Shown piece after piece: positions 1 through 9,672 of a stretch of 64,000 nt of DNA. The DNA is from Citrobacter sp. wls619 (GTDB taxonomy: Bacteria > Pseudomonadota > Gammaproteobacteria > Enterobacterales > Enterobacteriaceae). A program made the position numbers and the translations under genes. How positions within the stretch are numbered: the first letter of the stretch is position 1; each line of letters begins with the position of its first letter. The stretch lies in contig NZ_SZXJ01000027.1 in NCBI RefSeq assembly GCF_005281345.1, positions 1 through 64,000 of the forward strand. Direction: 5' to 3'. The notes beneath the pieces are model-generated. The model ran no database searches and was not told the DNA's origin. It saw nothing but the letters and a program-made list of their open reading frames with translations.

Positions 1-74
1 GGGAAAGATTTTCACGCTAACTTATTGAAACCTAATCACATAGGTACTTTTAAGCACGCCTGAAAACAAGAATT

Positions 75-150
75 TGGCTCCTCTGACTGGACTCGAACCA
101 GTCACATACGGATTAACAGTCCGCCGTTCTACCGACTGAACTACAGAGGA
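75..150 (-). tRNA. asnT: tRNA-Asn (GTT)
   Basis: The reverse strand reads as a complete 76-nt tRNA ending in CCA. It has an acceptor stem TCCTCTG/CAGAGGA, a T-arm GTTCGAGTC and the anticodon GTT within CTGTTAA. It lies downstream of mtfA on the same strand, which is the E. coli asnT position. E. coli has several identical tRNA-Asn genes, so the symbol rests on location only. Confidence 0.95.
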
Positions 151-249
151 ATCGTGTGAACGAGGCGCATATTACTGACCTCACCATGACGTGTCAACAG
201 TAAAATTAATACGTCATATCAATTGGTTAATTAATCTTCAAATTCAGTA

Positions 250-1047
250 TTAATGCACATTTGATGAGCGAAAATGGTCTTCTTCCTGGCTATCGCGCAA
301 CCGAAGCATTGGGTTCTGGCGATAGAACTGGAAAAAACGTTGCCACAATGCCGGAAAACGCGGTGCAAACAACTCAGGGGCGCTGAAGAAATACTCGGAT
401 AATACCGCAAAGCATTCTGCAGGATCGGTTGCTGCATAGGCGTCTATACTGCAGGCCGTTTCACCCACCAGATCGATTTCATCCTGGATGTTGTTCATCG
501 CGGCATGGAGATCGTGCTCCCAGTTCGCAATTTCCCTTAGCGGGATAGCCGGAACGCCGCTGGCGCGATCGCCATTACGCATATCAAGTTTATGCGCCAC
601 TTCATGAATAATCAGATTAAAACCGGAAGCATCGAAGGAATCCTGGATATCAAGCCAGTTCAGGATCACTGGACCCTGTTGCCAGCTTTGGCCTGACTGA
701 ACAATCCGTTGATTGTGCACCAGCCCAATATCATCTTCCCATTCGTCATCTACGACAAACGGGGCAGGGTAAATGAGGACTTCATGAAAACCATCGAGCC
801 ACTCGATGCCTAATTCCAGAACAGGCAAACAGAAAAGCAGAGCAATTCGTGCACTTTTCAGTGCGTCCAGTTCAAATCCTTGTAGTGCAACCAATCTTTT
901 TTGCTGTAAAAAACGCTCGGCCAGGGCAATAAGCCTGGCTTGTTCTTGTTCAGTAAGATTCACCAGAAGAGGAATTGCCAGGGCATCATCCCAGGGCCAG
1001 TCATCATTCCGGGCTGTTTCTTGCTCTTTCCAGGGCCACTTAATCAT
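250..1047 (-). CDS. mtfA: Mlc titration factor A, zinc metallopeptidase
   Basis: This 265-residue protein has the same length as E. coli MtfA (YeeI) and closely similar sequence. MtfA is a cytosolic gluzincin-type peptidase that binds the glucose repressor Mlc and so relieves repression of ptsG. The HEVAH zinc motif is at residues 148-152 and the third ligand Glu211 sits in DPAE, the same positions as in E. coli. The gene lies between tRNA-Asn and tRNA-Ser, as in E. coli. All metal ligands are present, so it is expected to be active. Confidence 0.96.
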   Translation of the reverse strand: MIKWPWKEQETARNDDWPWDDALAIPLLVNLTEQEQARLIALAERFLQQKRLVALQGFELDALKSARIALLFCLPVLELGIEWLDGFHEVLIYPAPFVVDDEWEDDIGLVHNQRIVQSGQSWQQGPVILNWLDIQDSFDASGFNLIIHEVAHKLDMRNGDRASGVPAIPLREIANWEHDLHAAMNNIQDEIDLVGETACSIDAYAATDPAECFAVLSEYFFSAPELFAPRFPALWQRFFQFYRQNPMLRLRDSQEEDHFRSSNVH

Positions 1048-1140
1048 CGTTTTGCTCGCAAACTCGTCACTTGAACGAAATTGACGGAACTGGGTCTGTT
1101 AAAATGCCAAATTACCTGGCATCATGGCAACCACCAGAAC

Positions 1141-1230
1141 GGAGAGATGCCAGAGCGGCTGAATGGACCGGTCTCGAAAACCGGAGTAGGGGCAACTCTA
1201 CCGGGGGTTCAAATCCCCCTCTCTCCGCCA
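1141..1230 (+). tRNA. serU: tRNA-Ser (CGA)
   Basis: A 90-nt class II tRNA with a long variable arm, an acceptor stem GGAGAGA/TCTCTCC and an encoded CCA at 1228-1230. The anticodon CGA is at 1175-1177 in the loop CTCGAAA. It lies just upstream of mtfA on the opposite strand, which is the E. coli serU locus. tRNA genes of this kind are common insertion points, and the next gene (a porin) differs from the E. coli K-12 neighbourhood. Confidence 0.95.
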
Positions 1231-1350
1231 CTATTCAAACACTTGCACGCCTTGCTTTCAACGACAGCAGTCACGGATGTTTTTTTCTTTGAGTATCCTC
1301 ACAAGTTTGTCGTTCTATTGCCTTCGCGATATAAAAATCCGCTTCAAATA

Positions 1351-1380
1351 AACAAAAAGCCCGCTTCATATGAAGCAGGC
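1351..1380 (-). terminator. Rho-independent terminator of the porin gene
   Basis: On the reverse strand GCCTGCTTCA pairs with TGAAGCGGGC around a very short turn. The stem is followed by TTTTTGTT. It starts about 20 nt after the porin stop codon and is well placed to end that transcript. Confidence 0.8.
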
Positions 1381-1400
1381 CTGATACGTTTTGTGCAAAA

Positions 1401-2579
1401 TTAGAACTGGTAGACTAAACCAACGGCAACAATATCGTCGGTTGCGATGCCATTGCTTTCATAGAAGCTGTCATCTTCATCCAGCAGGTTGATTTTGTAG
1501 TCAACGTAGGTGGACATGTTTTTGTTGAAGTAATAAGTCACACCGACATCAACATATTTTACCAGGTCTTTGTCGACGTAACGCCAATTACCATGACTGA
1601 CTCTCTGACCGCCTAAATCACTGCCTTTGGACTGCAGGTAAGATACGGACGGACGCAGACCGTAATCGAACTGGTACTGAGCCACAACTTCAAAGTTTTG
1701 CGTTTTGTTTGCGATACCGCCATTGCCTTCGCCATTACCGCCGCCGTAGTAGGTCATGTTGCGGGTTTCTGCATACATCGCTGCCAGATAAATATCATTG
1801 GCATCATATTTCGCACCAATGGTCCAGGCTTCAGCTTTATCACCGCCAGCATAGTTGTTACGGCTATTAATGCCATCGTTGTAACCGCGAGCGACCTGAT
1901 TATCGGTACGGTCAGATGAAGAATACGCCGCGCCGAGGCTTAAACCAAAGTCGAAGTCATAGGAGGTAGACATACCAAACCCGTCGCCATTTTCGCGAGC
2001 CAGTTTACGGTCACCACCGTTGCCAGTACCTTCGCCTGAACCTGGGTTTTCATTATTACCCTGATACTGCAGAGCGAAGTTCAGACCGTCAACCAGACCA
2101 AAGAAGCCGTGGTTACGATAAGTGGCAACACCGTTGGTACGGCCTGTCATATAAACGTCGGTCTGGGTGTAGGTATCGCCACCGAATTCTGGCAGCATAT
2201 CGGTCCACGCTTCTACGTCGTATACCACGCCATAGTTACGACCGTAATCGAAGGTGCCATATTCGCCAAAGCCTAAACCGGCGAAGCCCAGACGGGTCCA
2301 CGCGTTTGAGCCTTCACCTTCGGTGCTGTTGGCCTGAACGTTATATTCCCACTGACCGTAACCCGTCAGCGTGTTATTGATCTGCGTTTCGCCTTTGAAG
2401 CCAACACGAACGTAAGTCTGGTCGCCATCACTGCTCGCATCATCAGAGAAATAATGCAAGCCGTCTACCTTACCGTACAGATCTAATTTATTGCCGTCCT
2501 TATTATAGATTTCAGCTGCATTTGCCGCGCTGGCCGCTAATAACGCGGGGACAATAATCGCCAATACTTTTCTTTTCAT
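1401..2579 (-). CDS. OmpC/NmpC-family general porin
   Basis: A 392-residue outer-membrane trimeric beta-barrel porin for diffusion of small hydrophilic solutes. It has a Sec signal peptide of about 21 residues ending ANA-AEIYN. The constriction-loop motif PEFGGD is present, the [16 protein letters not shown] strand is typical of OmpC, and it ends in the BAM-recognised C-terminal Phe (GLVYQF). At 392 residues it is longer than OmpC (about 365). The extra length includes glycine-rich stretches such as [12 protein letters not shown] and [12 protein letters not shown], which should be surface loops. The location beside serU resembles the Salmonella ompS2 locus, but the orthologue is not settled, so no symbol is given. 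Confidence 0.9.
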   Translation of the reverse strand: MKRKVLAIIVPALLAASAANAAEIYNKDGNKLDLYGKVDGLHYFSDDASSDGDQTYVRVGFKGETQINNTLTGYGQWEYNVQANSTEGEGSNAWTRLGFAGLGFGEYGTFDYGRNYGVVYDVEAWTDMLPEFGGDTYTQTDVYMTGRTNGVATYRNHGFFGLVDGLNFALQYQGNNENPGSGEGTGNGGDRKLARENGDGFGMSTSYDFDFGLSLGAAYSSSDRTDNQVARGYNDGINSRNNYAGGDKAEAWTIGAKYDANDIYLAAMYAETRNMTYYGGGNGEGNGGIANKTQNFEVVAQYQFDYGLRPSVSYLQSKGSDLGGQRVSHGNWRYVDKDLVKYVDVGVTYYFNKNMSTYVDYKINLLDEDDSFYESNGIATDDIVAVGLVYQF

Positions 2580-3018
2580 TATGTATTCCCTTTTGATAAT
2601 AATTTAAATGAATATGTAGTACATCCAAAAACTACATTTTGATACTATCTGTGAAGTTCGTTTAATTTAAAATATAACATGTAACAATTATATATAAAGA
2701 ATTTCAAAATATTTCAAAAGTGGTTTTGTATAATATATAAAGCATGATTGATGAAATTATATTTGAAAAATAAATGTATGTTTATCATAATCTTATTGGT
2801 TATATTTATATATTTATTGGGTGTATTAAATTAGTGTGGTTTATGTGTTTTGGTGGAGTGTTTAATTAATGGATGGTTTGATTTCCCGCACTAAAAATTG
2901 AAGGGTTATTATATGGAAAGAGATTCAAAAATTTTTAATAATGATGAATCTGAGACTGGCAGTGGCCTGTGATGAAAATTGTTGCTAAGGTGGTTTTCTT
3001 TCTGCACAGAGAGTTAGC
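2580..3018. other. AT-rich intergenic region, porin promoter side
   Basis: This 439-bp spacer between divergent porin and yedJ is visibly AT-rich (many TATATA and TTTATA runs), as is usual for OmpR/H-NS-controlled porin promoters. I could not assign specific OmpR boxes. A 19-codon ORF at 2913-2972 with a GAAGGG Shine-Dalgarno-like sequence is the only possible coding unit seen, and it has no recognisable product. Confidence 0.5.
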
Positions 3019-3714
3019 GTGGAACTACAACACTGGCAGTCACAATTTGAATCATGGCTGCGTGAGAATCTTGCAGGGCAAGATGCCGCCCATGACATCT
3101 TTCATTTTCGCCGCGTGTGGATGACATCGCAAAAGCTGAGTACTGATGCTGATATTGACTGGCTGGTCGTACTGACCGCGTGCTATTTCCACGATCTTGT
3201 CAGCTTACCGAAAAATCATCCGGAACGTCATCGTTCATCGGTACTGGCTGCACAGGAAACCTGTCGTGTACTGTCACAGGACTTTCCTGAATTTCCTCAG
3301 GATCGGCTGCATGCGGTGAGTCACGCTATTGCCGCGCACAGTTTCAGCGCAAAAATTACGCCCACTACCCTTGAAGCCAAAATCGTTCAGGATGCCGATC
3401 GACTTGAGGCGCTCGGTGCTATCGGTCTGGCGCGCGTGTTCGCCGTTTCTGGCTCGCTGGGTGTGGCATTGTTTGATGCGGAAGATCCGTTTGCCCGCCA
3501 GCGCAACCTGGATGATAAACAGTACGCGCTTGATCATTTCCAGACCAAACTGCTGACGTTGCCGCTGACAATGCAAACTGAACAAGGGCGGCATCTGGCG
3601 CAGCATAATGCTGACTTCTTATTGACGTATATGGCGAAACTCAGCGCAGAATTAAAAGGAGAATATGAAATGTTGGATCTTGCGGCGATTCAACCCCTTA
3701 AAGCATATCAGTAG
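3019..3714 (+). CDS. yedJ: HD-domain metal-dependent phosphohydrolase
   Basis: This 231-residue protein matches E. coli YedJ in length and sequence, including the C-terminal AKLSAEL region. It is an HD superfamily hydrolase: an N-terminal His (AHDIFHF), the HD pair in ACYFHDLVS near residues 58-60, AIAAHSFSA, and a late Asp in [10 protein letters not shown]. These would coordinate a divalent metal. The substrate is unknown. The start is GTG at 3019, chosen to match the E. coli length. It lies just upstream of dcm on the same strand. Confidence 0.92.
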   Translation: MELQHWQSQFESWLRENLAGQDAAHDIFHFRRVWMTSQKLSTDADIDWLVVLTACYFHDLVSLPKNHPERHRSSVLAAQETCRVLSQDFPEFPQDRLHAVSHAIAAHSFSAKITPTTLEAKIVQDADRLEALGAIGLARVFAVSGSLGVALFDAEDPFARQRNLDDKQYALDHFQTKLLTLPLTMQTEQGRHLAQHNADFLLTYMAKLSAELKGEYEMLDLAAIQPLKAYQ

Positions 3715-3787
3715 TCGTCATTGCTGAAACGTCAATTGCACCAATTTATGTTAACCTGTCGACTATCCATTTCGGCCGGTTAAACGT

Positions 3788-5218
3788 ATGCAGGATAATT
3801 TTTCAGTAGCAGGCTCCATGAAACCGATGACAGATGATACCGGAGTTACCGTTCAGGTGATTTTGGCTAAGTTGCTTGAAATATACGATGTGAAAACGCT
3901 GGTTGCTCATCTAAATGGCGTCGGCGAAAACCACTGGAGTCCGGCCATCTTTAAGCGTGTGGTCGCCAATCAAACATGGCATCGCCTTAGCGATCGTGAG
4001 TTTGCTCACCTGTATTCTTTACTCCCGACGCCCCCTGCACATCATCCGCATTATGCCTTTCGGTTTATCGACCTTTTTGCCGGGATAGGCGGGATTCGCC
4101 GCGGTTTTGACGCGATAGGCGGGCAATGTGTGTTTACCAGTGAATGGAATAAACATGCTGTTCGCACCTATAAAGCGAACAACTATTGCTCTCCTGAGCA
4201 GCACCATTTTAATGAAGATATTCGCGATATCACCCTTAGCCATCATGAGGGGGTGAGTGACGAGCAGGCTGCGGAGCATATTCGTCATCACGTTCCCGAG
4301 CATGATGTCCTGCTGGCCGGCTTCCCTTGCCAGCCATTTTCGCTGGCGGGCGTATCAAAGAAAAACGCGTTAGGGCGCGCCCACGGTTTTGCCTGTGATA
4401 CGCAAGGCACGCTTTTTTTTGACGTGGTGCGAATTATCGACGCACGGCGGCCGGCTATATTTGTGCTCGAAAACGTCAAAAATCTGAAGAGCCATGACCA
4501 GGGAAAAACCTTTCGCATCATCATGCAAACGCTGGATGAACTGGGCTATGACGTGGCGGATGCAGCAGATAATGGCCCGGATGATCCGAAGATTATCGAT
4601 GGGCAACATTTTTTACCCCAGCATCGCGAACGTATCGTGCTCGTCGGTTTTCGGCGGGATCTGAACCTGAAGTCAGACTTTACGTTGCGCGATATTGTCA
4701 GCCGCTATCCTCAGCGCCGAACAACGCTCGCAGAGCTGCTTGAACCGACCGTTGATGCGAAATATGTGCTGACACCGGTCCTGTGGAAATACCTGTATCG
4801 TTATGCAAAAAAGCATCAGGCGCGGGGCAATGGGTTTGGCTACGGTATGGTCTATCCCGGCAACCCCGATAGCGTAACGCGCACATTATCCGCACGCTAC
4901 TATAAGGATGGAGCAGAAATTTTGATTGACCGTGGCTGGGATATGGCGCTGGGGGAACAGGATTTCGATGATCCCGCCAATCAGCGACACCGTCCTCGTC
5001 GATTAACGCCAAGAGAGTGCGCTCGCCTCATGGGGTTTGAGTCTCCTCAGGGTTACCAGTTTCGTATTCCGGTATCCGATACCCAGGCTTACCGCCAGTT
5101 CGGTAATTCGGTGGTCGTCCCGGCATTTGCGGCGGTAGCCAAACTGCTGGAGCCGAAGATCAAACAGGCTGTTGCGCTCCGTGAGAAAGAACAGCAGCAT
5201 GGCAGACGTTCACGATAA
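3788..5218 (+). CDS. dcm: DNA-cytosine methyltransferase Dcm
   Basis: A 476-residue C5 cytosine methyltransferase (E. coli Dcm is 472) that methylates the inner C of CCWGG. Visible motifs: SAM-binding FAGIGG near residues 98-102, catalytic PCQPFSL with Cys181, ENVKNL (motif VI), [11 protein letters not shown] (motif VIII) and QFGNSVVVP (motif X). The target-recognition region lies between motifs VIII and IX. No restriction partner is adjacent, as expected for the orphan enzyme. Its last 20 nt overlap vsr, coupling methylation to repair of the T:G mismatches it causes. Confidence 0.97.
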   Translation: MQDNFSVAGSMKPMTDDTGVTVQVILAKLLEIYDVKTLVAHLNGVGENHWSPAIFKRVVANQTWHRLSDREFAHLYSLLPTPPAHHPHYAFRFIDLFAGIGGIRRGFDAIGGQCVFTSEWNKHAVRTYKANNYCSPEQHHFNEDIRDITLSHHEGVSDEQAAEHIRHHVPEHDVLLAGFPCQPFSLAGVSKKNALGRAHGFACDTQGTLFFDVVRIIDARRPAIFVLENVKNLKSHDQGKTFRIIMQTLDELGYDVADAADNGPDDPKIIDGQHFLPQHRERIVLVGFRRDLNLKSDFTLRDIVSRYPQRRTTLAELLEPTVDAKYVLTPVLWKYLYRYAKKHQARGNGFGYGMVYPGNPDSVTRTLSARYYKDGAEILIDRGWDMALGEQDFDDPANQRHRPRRLTPRECARLMGFESPQGYQFRIPVSDTQAYRQFGNSVVVPAFAAVAKLLEPKIKQAVALREKEQQHGRRSR

Positions 5219-5666
5219 GGCGACACGCAGTAAAAATATGCGGGCGATAGGGACCCGTGATACGGCGATCGAAAAACGTCTGGCCGACATCCTGACGGAG
5301 CAGGGGGTAACGTTTCGCGCGCAGGGTGCCACGTTGCCCGGTCGCCCCGATTTTGTTGTGGATGACTATCGCTGCGTTCTCTTTACCCACGGCTGTTTCT
5401 GGCATCAGCACAACTGCTATCTCTTTAACGTCCCGGCAACCCGCACGGCGTTCTGGCTGGAGAAGATAGGAAAAAACGTGCTACGTGATAAGCGGGACTG
5501 CGAAAAATTACAGGCGTTGGGATGGCGGGTCTTGATTGTCTGGGAATGCGCCCTGCGTGGGCGTGAGAAACTGGGTAACGAGGCGCTGTCTGAACGGGTT
5601 ATCGAGTGGATCTGCGGCGGCGGTGCCTCCGCGCAGATCGACACTCAGGGTATTCATTTACTGTAA
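5199..5666 (+). CDS. vsr: Very-short-patch mismatch repair endonuclease Vsr
   Basis: A 155-residue strand-specific endonuclease that nicks 5' of the T in T:G mismatches arising by deamination of Dcm-methylated cytosine. Catalytic and metal residues align with E. coli Vsr: Glu25, Asp51 (PGRPDFVVD), Thr63/His64 (FTHGCFWH) and His69, with Cys66 and Cys73 for structural zinc. The ATG at 5199 lies inside the end of dcm and matches the [17 protein letters not shown] start; an upstream in-frame extension to 5172 is unlikely. Its 3' end overlaps the convergent yedA by 9 bp. Confidence 0.96.
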   Translation: MADVHDKATRSKNMRAIGTRDTAIEKRLADILTEQGVTFRAQGATLPGRPDFVVDDYRCVLFTHGCFWHQHNCYLFNVPATRTAFWLEKIGKNVLRDKRDCEKLQALGWRVLIVWECALRGREKLGNEALSERVIEWICGGGASAQIDTQGIHLL

Positions 5667-6578
5667 CGACTTTTCCGATGGGGCTGCGACCGCGTCCGCT
5701 TTGACAGGGAATAAGTATTTCCCCAGCGTCACCAATACTACGGCAAAAACAATGACCCCGAGCGCCAGCCACTCGATCAACGCCAGGCTTTCACCTCCCA
5801 GGCCCGTACCTAGCAGAACCGCCACTACCGGGTTGACGTAGGCATAGCTGGTGGCTAACGCCGGGCTTACATTACGGATAAGGAACATATAAGCGTTAAT
5901 CGCAATAATTGAGCCGAACAGGGCGAGGTATGCCACCGCCATAAAACCGGAAAAGGTTGGCATCGCGGTCAGCTTTTCTCCACTGAGCAGCGATGCGCAC
6001 ATCAGTACAATACCCGCGGCTAACATTTCAATAGCACCGGCCATCATGCCAACGGGCAAGGTGATGCGTGAACCGTACACGGAGCCAAACGCCCAGCTCA
6101 TTGAACCAATCAGGATTAGTACCGCCCCCCAGGGATTACCACTCAAGTTACCCCCGCTGTTAAGCATGATGATCCCGGCAAGTCCAATTGCGATCCCCAT
6201 CCATTCCAGTTTGCGTGTTTTGATGCCAAAAAAGTGGCTAAAGCACAGGGTAAACAGCGGGACGGTAGCAACCACCACAGCGGCAATGCCGGAAGGGACG
6301 TTTTGATGTTCTGCGACGGTAACGAGGCCATTGCCTACCGCCAATAGCAGGATACCAATCAGTGCAGCATTCAGGAGCGGGCGCAGTGGTGGCAGCTTAT
6401 GTCCGCGAATAAGTAAAAATGCGGTTAATAAAATGCCCGCAGAGAGAAAGCGCACACCAGCCATCATCAATGGCGGCCAACTTTCAACACCAATGCGAAT
6501 AACGAAGTACGTGGAACCCCAAATGATGTACAGCGCGAAGAGCGCACTGAAAAGTGGTAACAATTGCCTGAAACGCAT
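5658..6578 (-). CDS. yedA: EamA/DMT-family inner-membrane transporter
   Basis: A 306-residue protein of the drug/metabolite transporter superfamily, the same length as E. coli YedA. It has two EamA repeats and about ten hydrophobic segments, starting with LFSALFALYIIWGSTYFVIRI-like sequence typical of the family. It is thought to be an inner-membrane exporter, possibly of amino acids or metabolites; the substrate is not known. It converges on vsr with a 9-bp coding overlap, so the two transcripts must read through each other. Confidence 0.94.
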   Translation of the reverse strand: MRFRQLLPLFSALFALYIIWGSTYFVIRIGVESWPPLMMAGVRFLSAGILLTAFLLIRGHKLPPLRPLLNAALIGILLLAVGNGLVTVAEHQNVPSGIAAVVVATVPLFTLCFSHFFGIKTRKLEWMGIAIGLAGIIMLNSGGNLSGNPWGAVLILIGSMSWAFGSVYGSRITLPVGMMAGAIEMLAAGIVLMCASLLSGEKLTAMPTFSGFMAVAYLALFGSIIAINAYMFLIRNVSPALATSYAYVNPVVAVLLGTGLGGESLALIEWLALGVIVFAVVLVTLGKYLFPVKADAVAAPSEKSLQ

Positions 6579-6756
6579 AATCCCTCACGGTGGAAATAAA
6601 AAGGTGCAACATAGTAAACGTCAAAACTATCATGCTGGCGAGATTTATAATTGCCTGCCGTTGTTAAATATTTGTTGACCAGAAAGGTCTGTTTCAGCAT
6701 GGCGTGTTTTACTTCATACTTATGACGGCAAAAAAATAATATTGAGGGTTAAAATT

Positions 6757-7668
6757 TTGGCAGGAAGTAGCTTACTCACCTTACTCGATGATATCGCCAC
6801 GCTGCTGGATGATATCTCAGTGATGGGAAAACTGGCCGCGAAAAAAACCGCGGGCGTGCTGGGAGACGATTTGTCGCTTAACGCGCAACAGGTATCGGGC
6901 GTGCGGGCGAACCGCGAGCTTCCGGTGGTCTGGAGTGTGGCCAAAGGATCTTTCGTCAACAAAGTTATCCTGGTGCCGCTGGCATTATTGATCAGCGCTT
7001 TTATTCCATGGGCGATCACGCCCTTATTGATGATTGGTGGGGCGTTCCTCTGTTTTGAGGGGGTGGAAAAAGTGCTTCACACCCTGGAAGCGCGAAAACA
7101 CCAGGAAACGGCGGAAGAACGACAGCAACGTCTGACCTCTCTTGCTGCACAGGACCCACTGACGTTTGAGAAAGATAAAATCAAAGGGGCGGTACGTACC
7201 GACTTTATTTTGTCTGCGGAGATTGTGGCCATTACGTTGGGTATTGTGGCGGATGCGCCGTTGTTGAATCAGGTACTGGTTTTGTCGGGTATTGCTTTGG
7301 TGGTGACCGTTGGCGTGTATGGTCTGGTCGGCATTATTGTGAAGCTCGATGATATTGGCTATTGGCTGGCAGAAAAGCGTAGCGCACTTGCTCAGGCGCT
7401 GGGTAAGGGATTACTGGTGGTGGCTCCCTGGCTCATGAAATCACTTTCCGTGGTTGGCACGCTGGCGATGTTTTTAGTCGGCGGCGGCATTGTGGTGCAC
7501 GGCATTGCACCGCTGCATCATGCAATTGAGCACTTTGCCCAACAGCAGAGTTCATTCATTGCTCTGATGCTTCCGACTCTGCTTAACCTGGTGCTCGGTT
7601 TTATTATTGGTGGGATCGTGGTGATGCTGGTAAACCTGGTTGCCAGGTTACGCGGAGTTTCGCACTAA
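6757..7668 (+). CDS. yedI: DUF808 family inner-membrane protein
   Basis: A 303-residue DUF808 membrane protein of unknown function closely matching E. coli YedI. It begins (M)[18 protein letters not shown] and has several hydrophobic segments ([54 protein letters not shown]). The start is taken as TTG at 6757 because GAGGG at 6744-6748 sits 8 nt upstream and the E. coli protein begins at the same residue. A TTG at 6742 would add five residues but has a poor ribosome site. Confidence 0.9.
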   Translation: MAGSSLLTLLDDIATLLDDISVMGKLAAKKTAGVLGDDLSLNAQQVSGVRANRELPVVWSVAKGSFVNKVILVPLALLISAFIPWAITPLLMIGGAFLCFEGVEKVLHTLEARKHQETAEERQQRLTSLAAQDPLTFEKDKIKGAVRTDFILSAEIVAITLGIVADAPLLNQVLVLSGIALVVTVGVYGLVGIIVKLDDIGYWLAEKRSALAQALGKGLLVVAPWLMKSLSVVGTLAMFLVGGGIVVHGIAPLHHAIEHFAQQQSSFIALMLPTLLNLVLGFIIGGIVVMLVNLVARLRGVSH

Positions 7669-7745
7669 TTGTCGCGTGCTGGATTACGCAAAACGTCTCT
7701 TTGTCGTCTAAGGTGAAAAGGTTTCTCTTGATACAGGAGGCGGGT

Positions 7746-7928
7746 ATGGTCTTTTCTGTCAGTGAGGAAGTCACCGCGAAAGAGGGTGGCCCACGCATGA
7801 TCGTTACCGGGTATGCCAGCGGAATGGTGGAGTGCCGCTGGTATGACGGTTTTGGCGTCAAACGGGAGGCATTTCGTGAAGATGAACTGGTTCCTGGTGA
7901 ACGCAGTTCGCTACGCCAGGATGCCTGA
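7746..7928 (+). CDS. yodC: YodC family small protein
   Basis: A 60-residue protein matching E. coli YodC. It contains FSVSEEVTAKEGGPRMIVTG and MVECRWYDGFG, the pattern of the DUF2158 family, a small beta-rich fold also seen in phage and plasmid genes. Function is unknown. The ATG at 7746 is preceded by a strong CAGGAGG ribosome site, which decides the start over a longer upstream frame. Confidence 0.9.
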   Translation: MVFSVSEEVTAKEGGPRMIVTGYASGMVECRWYDGFGVKREAFREDELVPGERSSLRQDA

Positions 7929-8002
7929 ATACTGCAGGCTGGCGTAACCTGGTGATCTCTCAACCATTAGTTATATTTATCATTTTGGTGAGAATTATTT
8001 AC

Positions 8003-8029
8003 TTGTCAGGCAAAAAAATTGCAGATAAG
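8003..8029 (+). promoter_or_regulatory. Candidate promoter of dsrA
   Basis: A -35-like TTGTCA at 8003-8008 and a -10-like GATAAG at 8024-8029 are separated by 15 bp. They place initiation about 7 nt downstream, at the DsrA 5' end expected from the E. coli RNA. Spacing is a little short, so this is a motif-level call. Confidence 0.5.
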
Positions 8030-8035
8030 GTTGGT

Positions 8036-8124
8036 TTCGCATCAGATTTCCTGGTGTAACGAATTTTCAAGTGCTTCTTGCATAAGCAAGCTTGATCCCG
8101 ACCCGATAAGGGCCGGGATTTTTT
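8036..8124 (+). ncRNA. dsrA: DsrA small regulatory RNA
   Basis: The sequence closely matches E. coli DsrA: ATCAGATTTCCTGGTGTAAC in the 5' domain that pairs with the rpoS leader, then the second stem region AAGTGCTTCTTGCATAAGC. It ends in a GC-rich hairpin ATCCCGACCC/GGGCCGGGAT at 8095-8119 followed by seven Ts as the intrinsic terminator. DsrA is an Hfq-dependent RNA that activates rpoS and represses hns translation, and through H-NS relieves silencing of rcsA. It lies between yodC and yodD, with rcsA nearby. Confidence 0.95.
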
Positions 8125-8134
8125 TCGCCCAAAG

Positions 8135-8362
8135 TCAGCGATTGATCTCCGTCACGCTAAAATCATGAATATCAAGCTCGAACGCGTCGGCCAGCTCATG
8201 CCATGTATGATAATCCCGGCCATCAACGCTGACGCGATCGGGGTCATCATGGCTGCGGTGAATTTCGCTCTCGCAGATTTCGTTGATAGCTTTCAATAAC
8301 GCGTCCACATCGACGCTGACTTCACGTTTGGCCGTATCGCTGTACTCTTTCGCGGTTTTCAT
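8135..8362 (-). CDS. yodD: YodD family stress-related small protein
   Basis: A 75-residue protein matching E. coli YodD, beginning MKTAKEYSDTAKREVSVDVD and ending near DIHDFSVTEINR. It is cytosolic and acidic, of unknown biochemical role; the E. coli gene has been linked to stress responses. The ATG at 8362 matches E. coli and has AGAGG upstream; an ORF start at 8377 would add five residues. It ends only about 10 bp from the DsrA terminator, convergent with it. Confidence 0.9.
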   Translation of the reverse strand: MKTAKEYSDTAKREVSVDVDALLKAINEICESEIHRSHDDPDRVSVDGRDYHTWHELADAFELDIHDFSVTEINR

Positions 8363-8434
8363 CCTCATACCTCTCAACCGTTAAGGATACCGGGGCACGT
8401 ATCAGAATCTCTGATGCGTACAAGTTAAGTATAG

Positions 8435-8713
<279 letters not shown>

Positions 8714-8725
8714 TCCAGGCGCTGA

Positions 8726-8757
8726 TTCTGACTGGTGGCGAACCCCACCAGTCAGAA
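8726..8757. terminator. Perfect inverted repeat between convergent dsrB and rcsA
   Basis: TTCTGACTGGTGG at 8726-8738 pairs with CCACCAGTCAGAA at 8745-8757 around a 6-nt loop. It sits 12 nt after the dsrB stop and 4 nt after the rcsA stop on the other strand, so it can form at both mRNA 3' ends. There is no T-run on either side, so it may stabilise the 3' ends rather than terminate efficiently. Confidence 0.55.
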
Positions 8758-8761
8758 CGTC

Positions 8762-9385
8762 CTAACGCATATTCACAAAGATACCATTGGTGACGTTATC
8801 CGTGAGTCGTACAACGTGATAGATAACTTGCTTATTATGTGTCTTGATCTTTCGTTTTATATTCCCCTTATGGGATGAGACTGTCTTCGCCTTGATATTC
8901 ATTTGATCGGATATCTGTATTGTTCCCTGACCGGCCATCCACATACGTAGCATGCTGGATTCGGTGCGACTTAATGATAGCGTTGGCAGGTTCACATCAA
9001 TGACAATATCCACTTCCTTTTTCAGAATATCGCCAAGAAGTTCATCCAGTGAATCTGGTTTAATCGACTTAGAACTGATTAATAAATTTTTTCTGACTAA
9101 GAGATACTCATCAAAATGGACATTGGCAATCGCCATAAATACAATAAATAAAGTGCTGGGATGTTGATTAATGATTTGCTTAATTCGCTGGCTGTTATCC
9201 GGATCGTGAATAAAGCAGTCTTCATTAATAAACACCACAGACGGCTGCAGTGAGACACAGGCGACGCTGAGTTCATCAACGCTTGAAATATCGTTGATTT
9301 CCCTTTTCTTCACCCCCCGACTTACCAGATATCCGGTCAACCCTAGCCGGGTGTAACTGCATAAATCCATAATAATCGTTGACAT
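8762..9385 (-). CDS. rcsA: Transcriptional co-regulator RcsA of capsule synthesis
   Basis: A 207-residue LuxR/FixJ-type regulator, the same length as E. coli RcsA. The N-terminal half is an atypical receiver-like domain. The C-terminal helix-turn-helix (about residues 135-195) includes [31 protein letters not shown] and [10 protein letters not shown]. RcsA pairs with RcsB at RcsAB boxes to activate colanic-acid genes and its own gene and to repress flhDC. It is a Lon substrate and its transcription is silenced by H-NS, which nearby DsrA counteracts. A candidate RcsAB box lies upstream at 9632. Confidence 0.97.
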   Translation of the reverse strand: MSTIIMDLCSYTRLGLTGYLVSRGVKKREINDISSVDELSVACVSLQPSVVFINEDCFIHDPDNSQRIKQIINQHPSTLFIVFMAIANVHFDEYLLVRKNLLISSKSIKPDSLDELLGDILKKEVDIVIDVNLPTLSLSRTESSMLRMWMAGQGTIQISDQMNIKAKTVSSHKGNIKRKIKTHNKQVIYHVVRLTDNVTNGIFVNMR

Positions 9386-9631
9386 GGCATACCCTCACTC
9401 AATGCGTAACGATAATTCCCCTTACCTGATTATTTCATCACAACTAAACGGAATAATAACCACCCAATATGACGCTTTCGCTGTTTTCAGGCGAATTTAC
9501 TATCCCGTAAAGTTGCGTATAATTTGCCAGGAAACATCTTAAAGTAAAGTAAATGTTGCGTTATGTGAGTGAGACAAAAACAAATAAACCGCGACAGCGT
9601 TATCCTGGTGGATGTTGCCCGTATTTGAATT

Positions 9632-9645
9632 TAGGACAATCCTTA
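9632..9645 (-). promoter_or_regulatory. Candidate RcsAB box for rcsA autoregulation
   Basis: Reading leftward the site is TAAGGATTGTCCTA, an imperfect palindrome agreeing at 11 of 14 positions with the published RcsAB consensus TAAGAATATTCCTA. It lies about 250 bp upstream of the rcsA start, just beyond the fliR stop. A distant upstream box is known for enteric rcsA promoters, so the position fits autoregulation. Confidence 0.65.
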
Positions 9646-9672
9646 GTAAAACAGGATAAAAAATAAGGGTTA

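Noticed and set aside
1081..1404. ORF overlapping the tRNA-Ser gene
   Set aside because: It reads through the tRNA and the porin terminator and has no recognisable protein sequence.
9400..9425. TAAGGGGAATTATCGTTA near the rcsA start considered as an RcsAB box
   Set aside because: It has only one good half-site; the palindrome at 9632-9645 matches the consensus much better.
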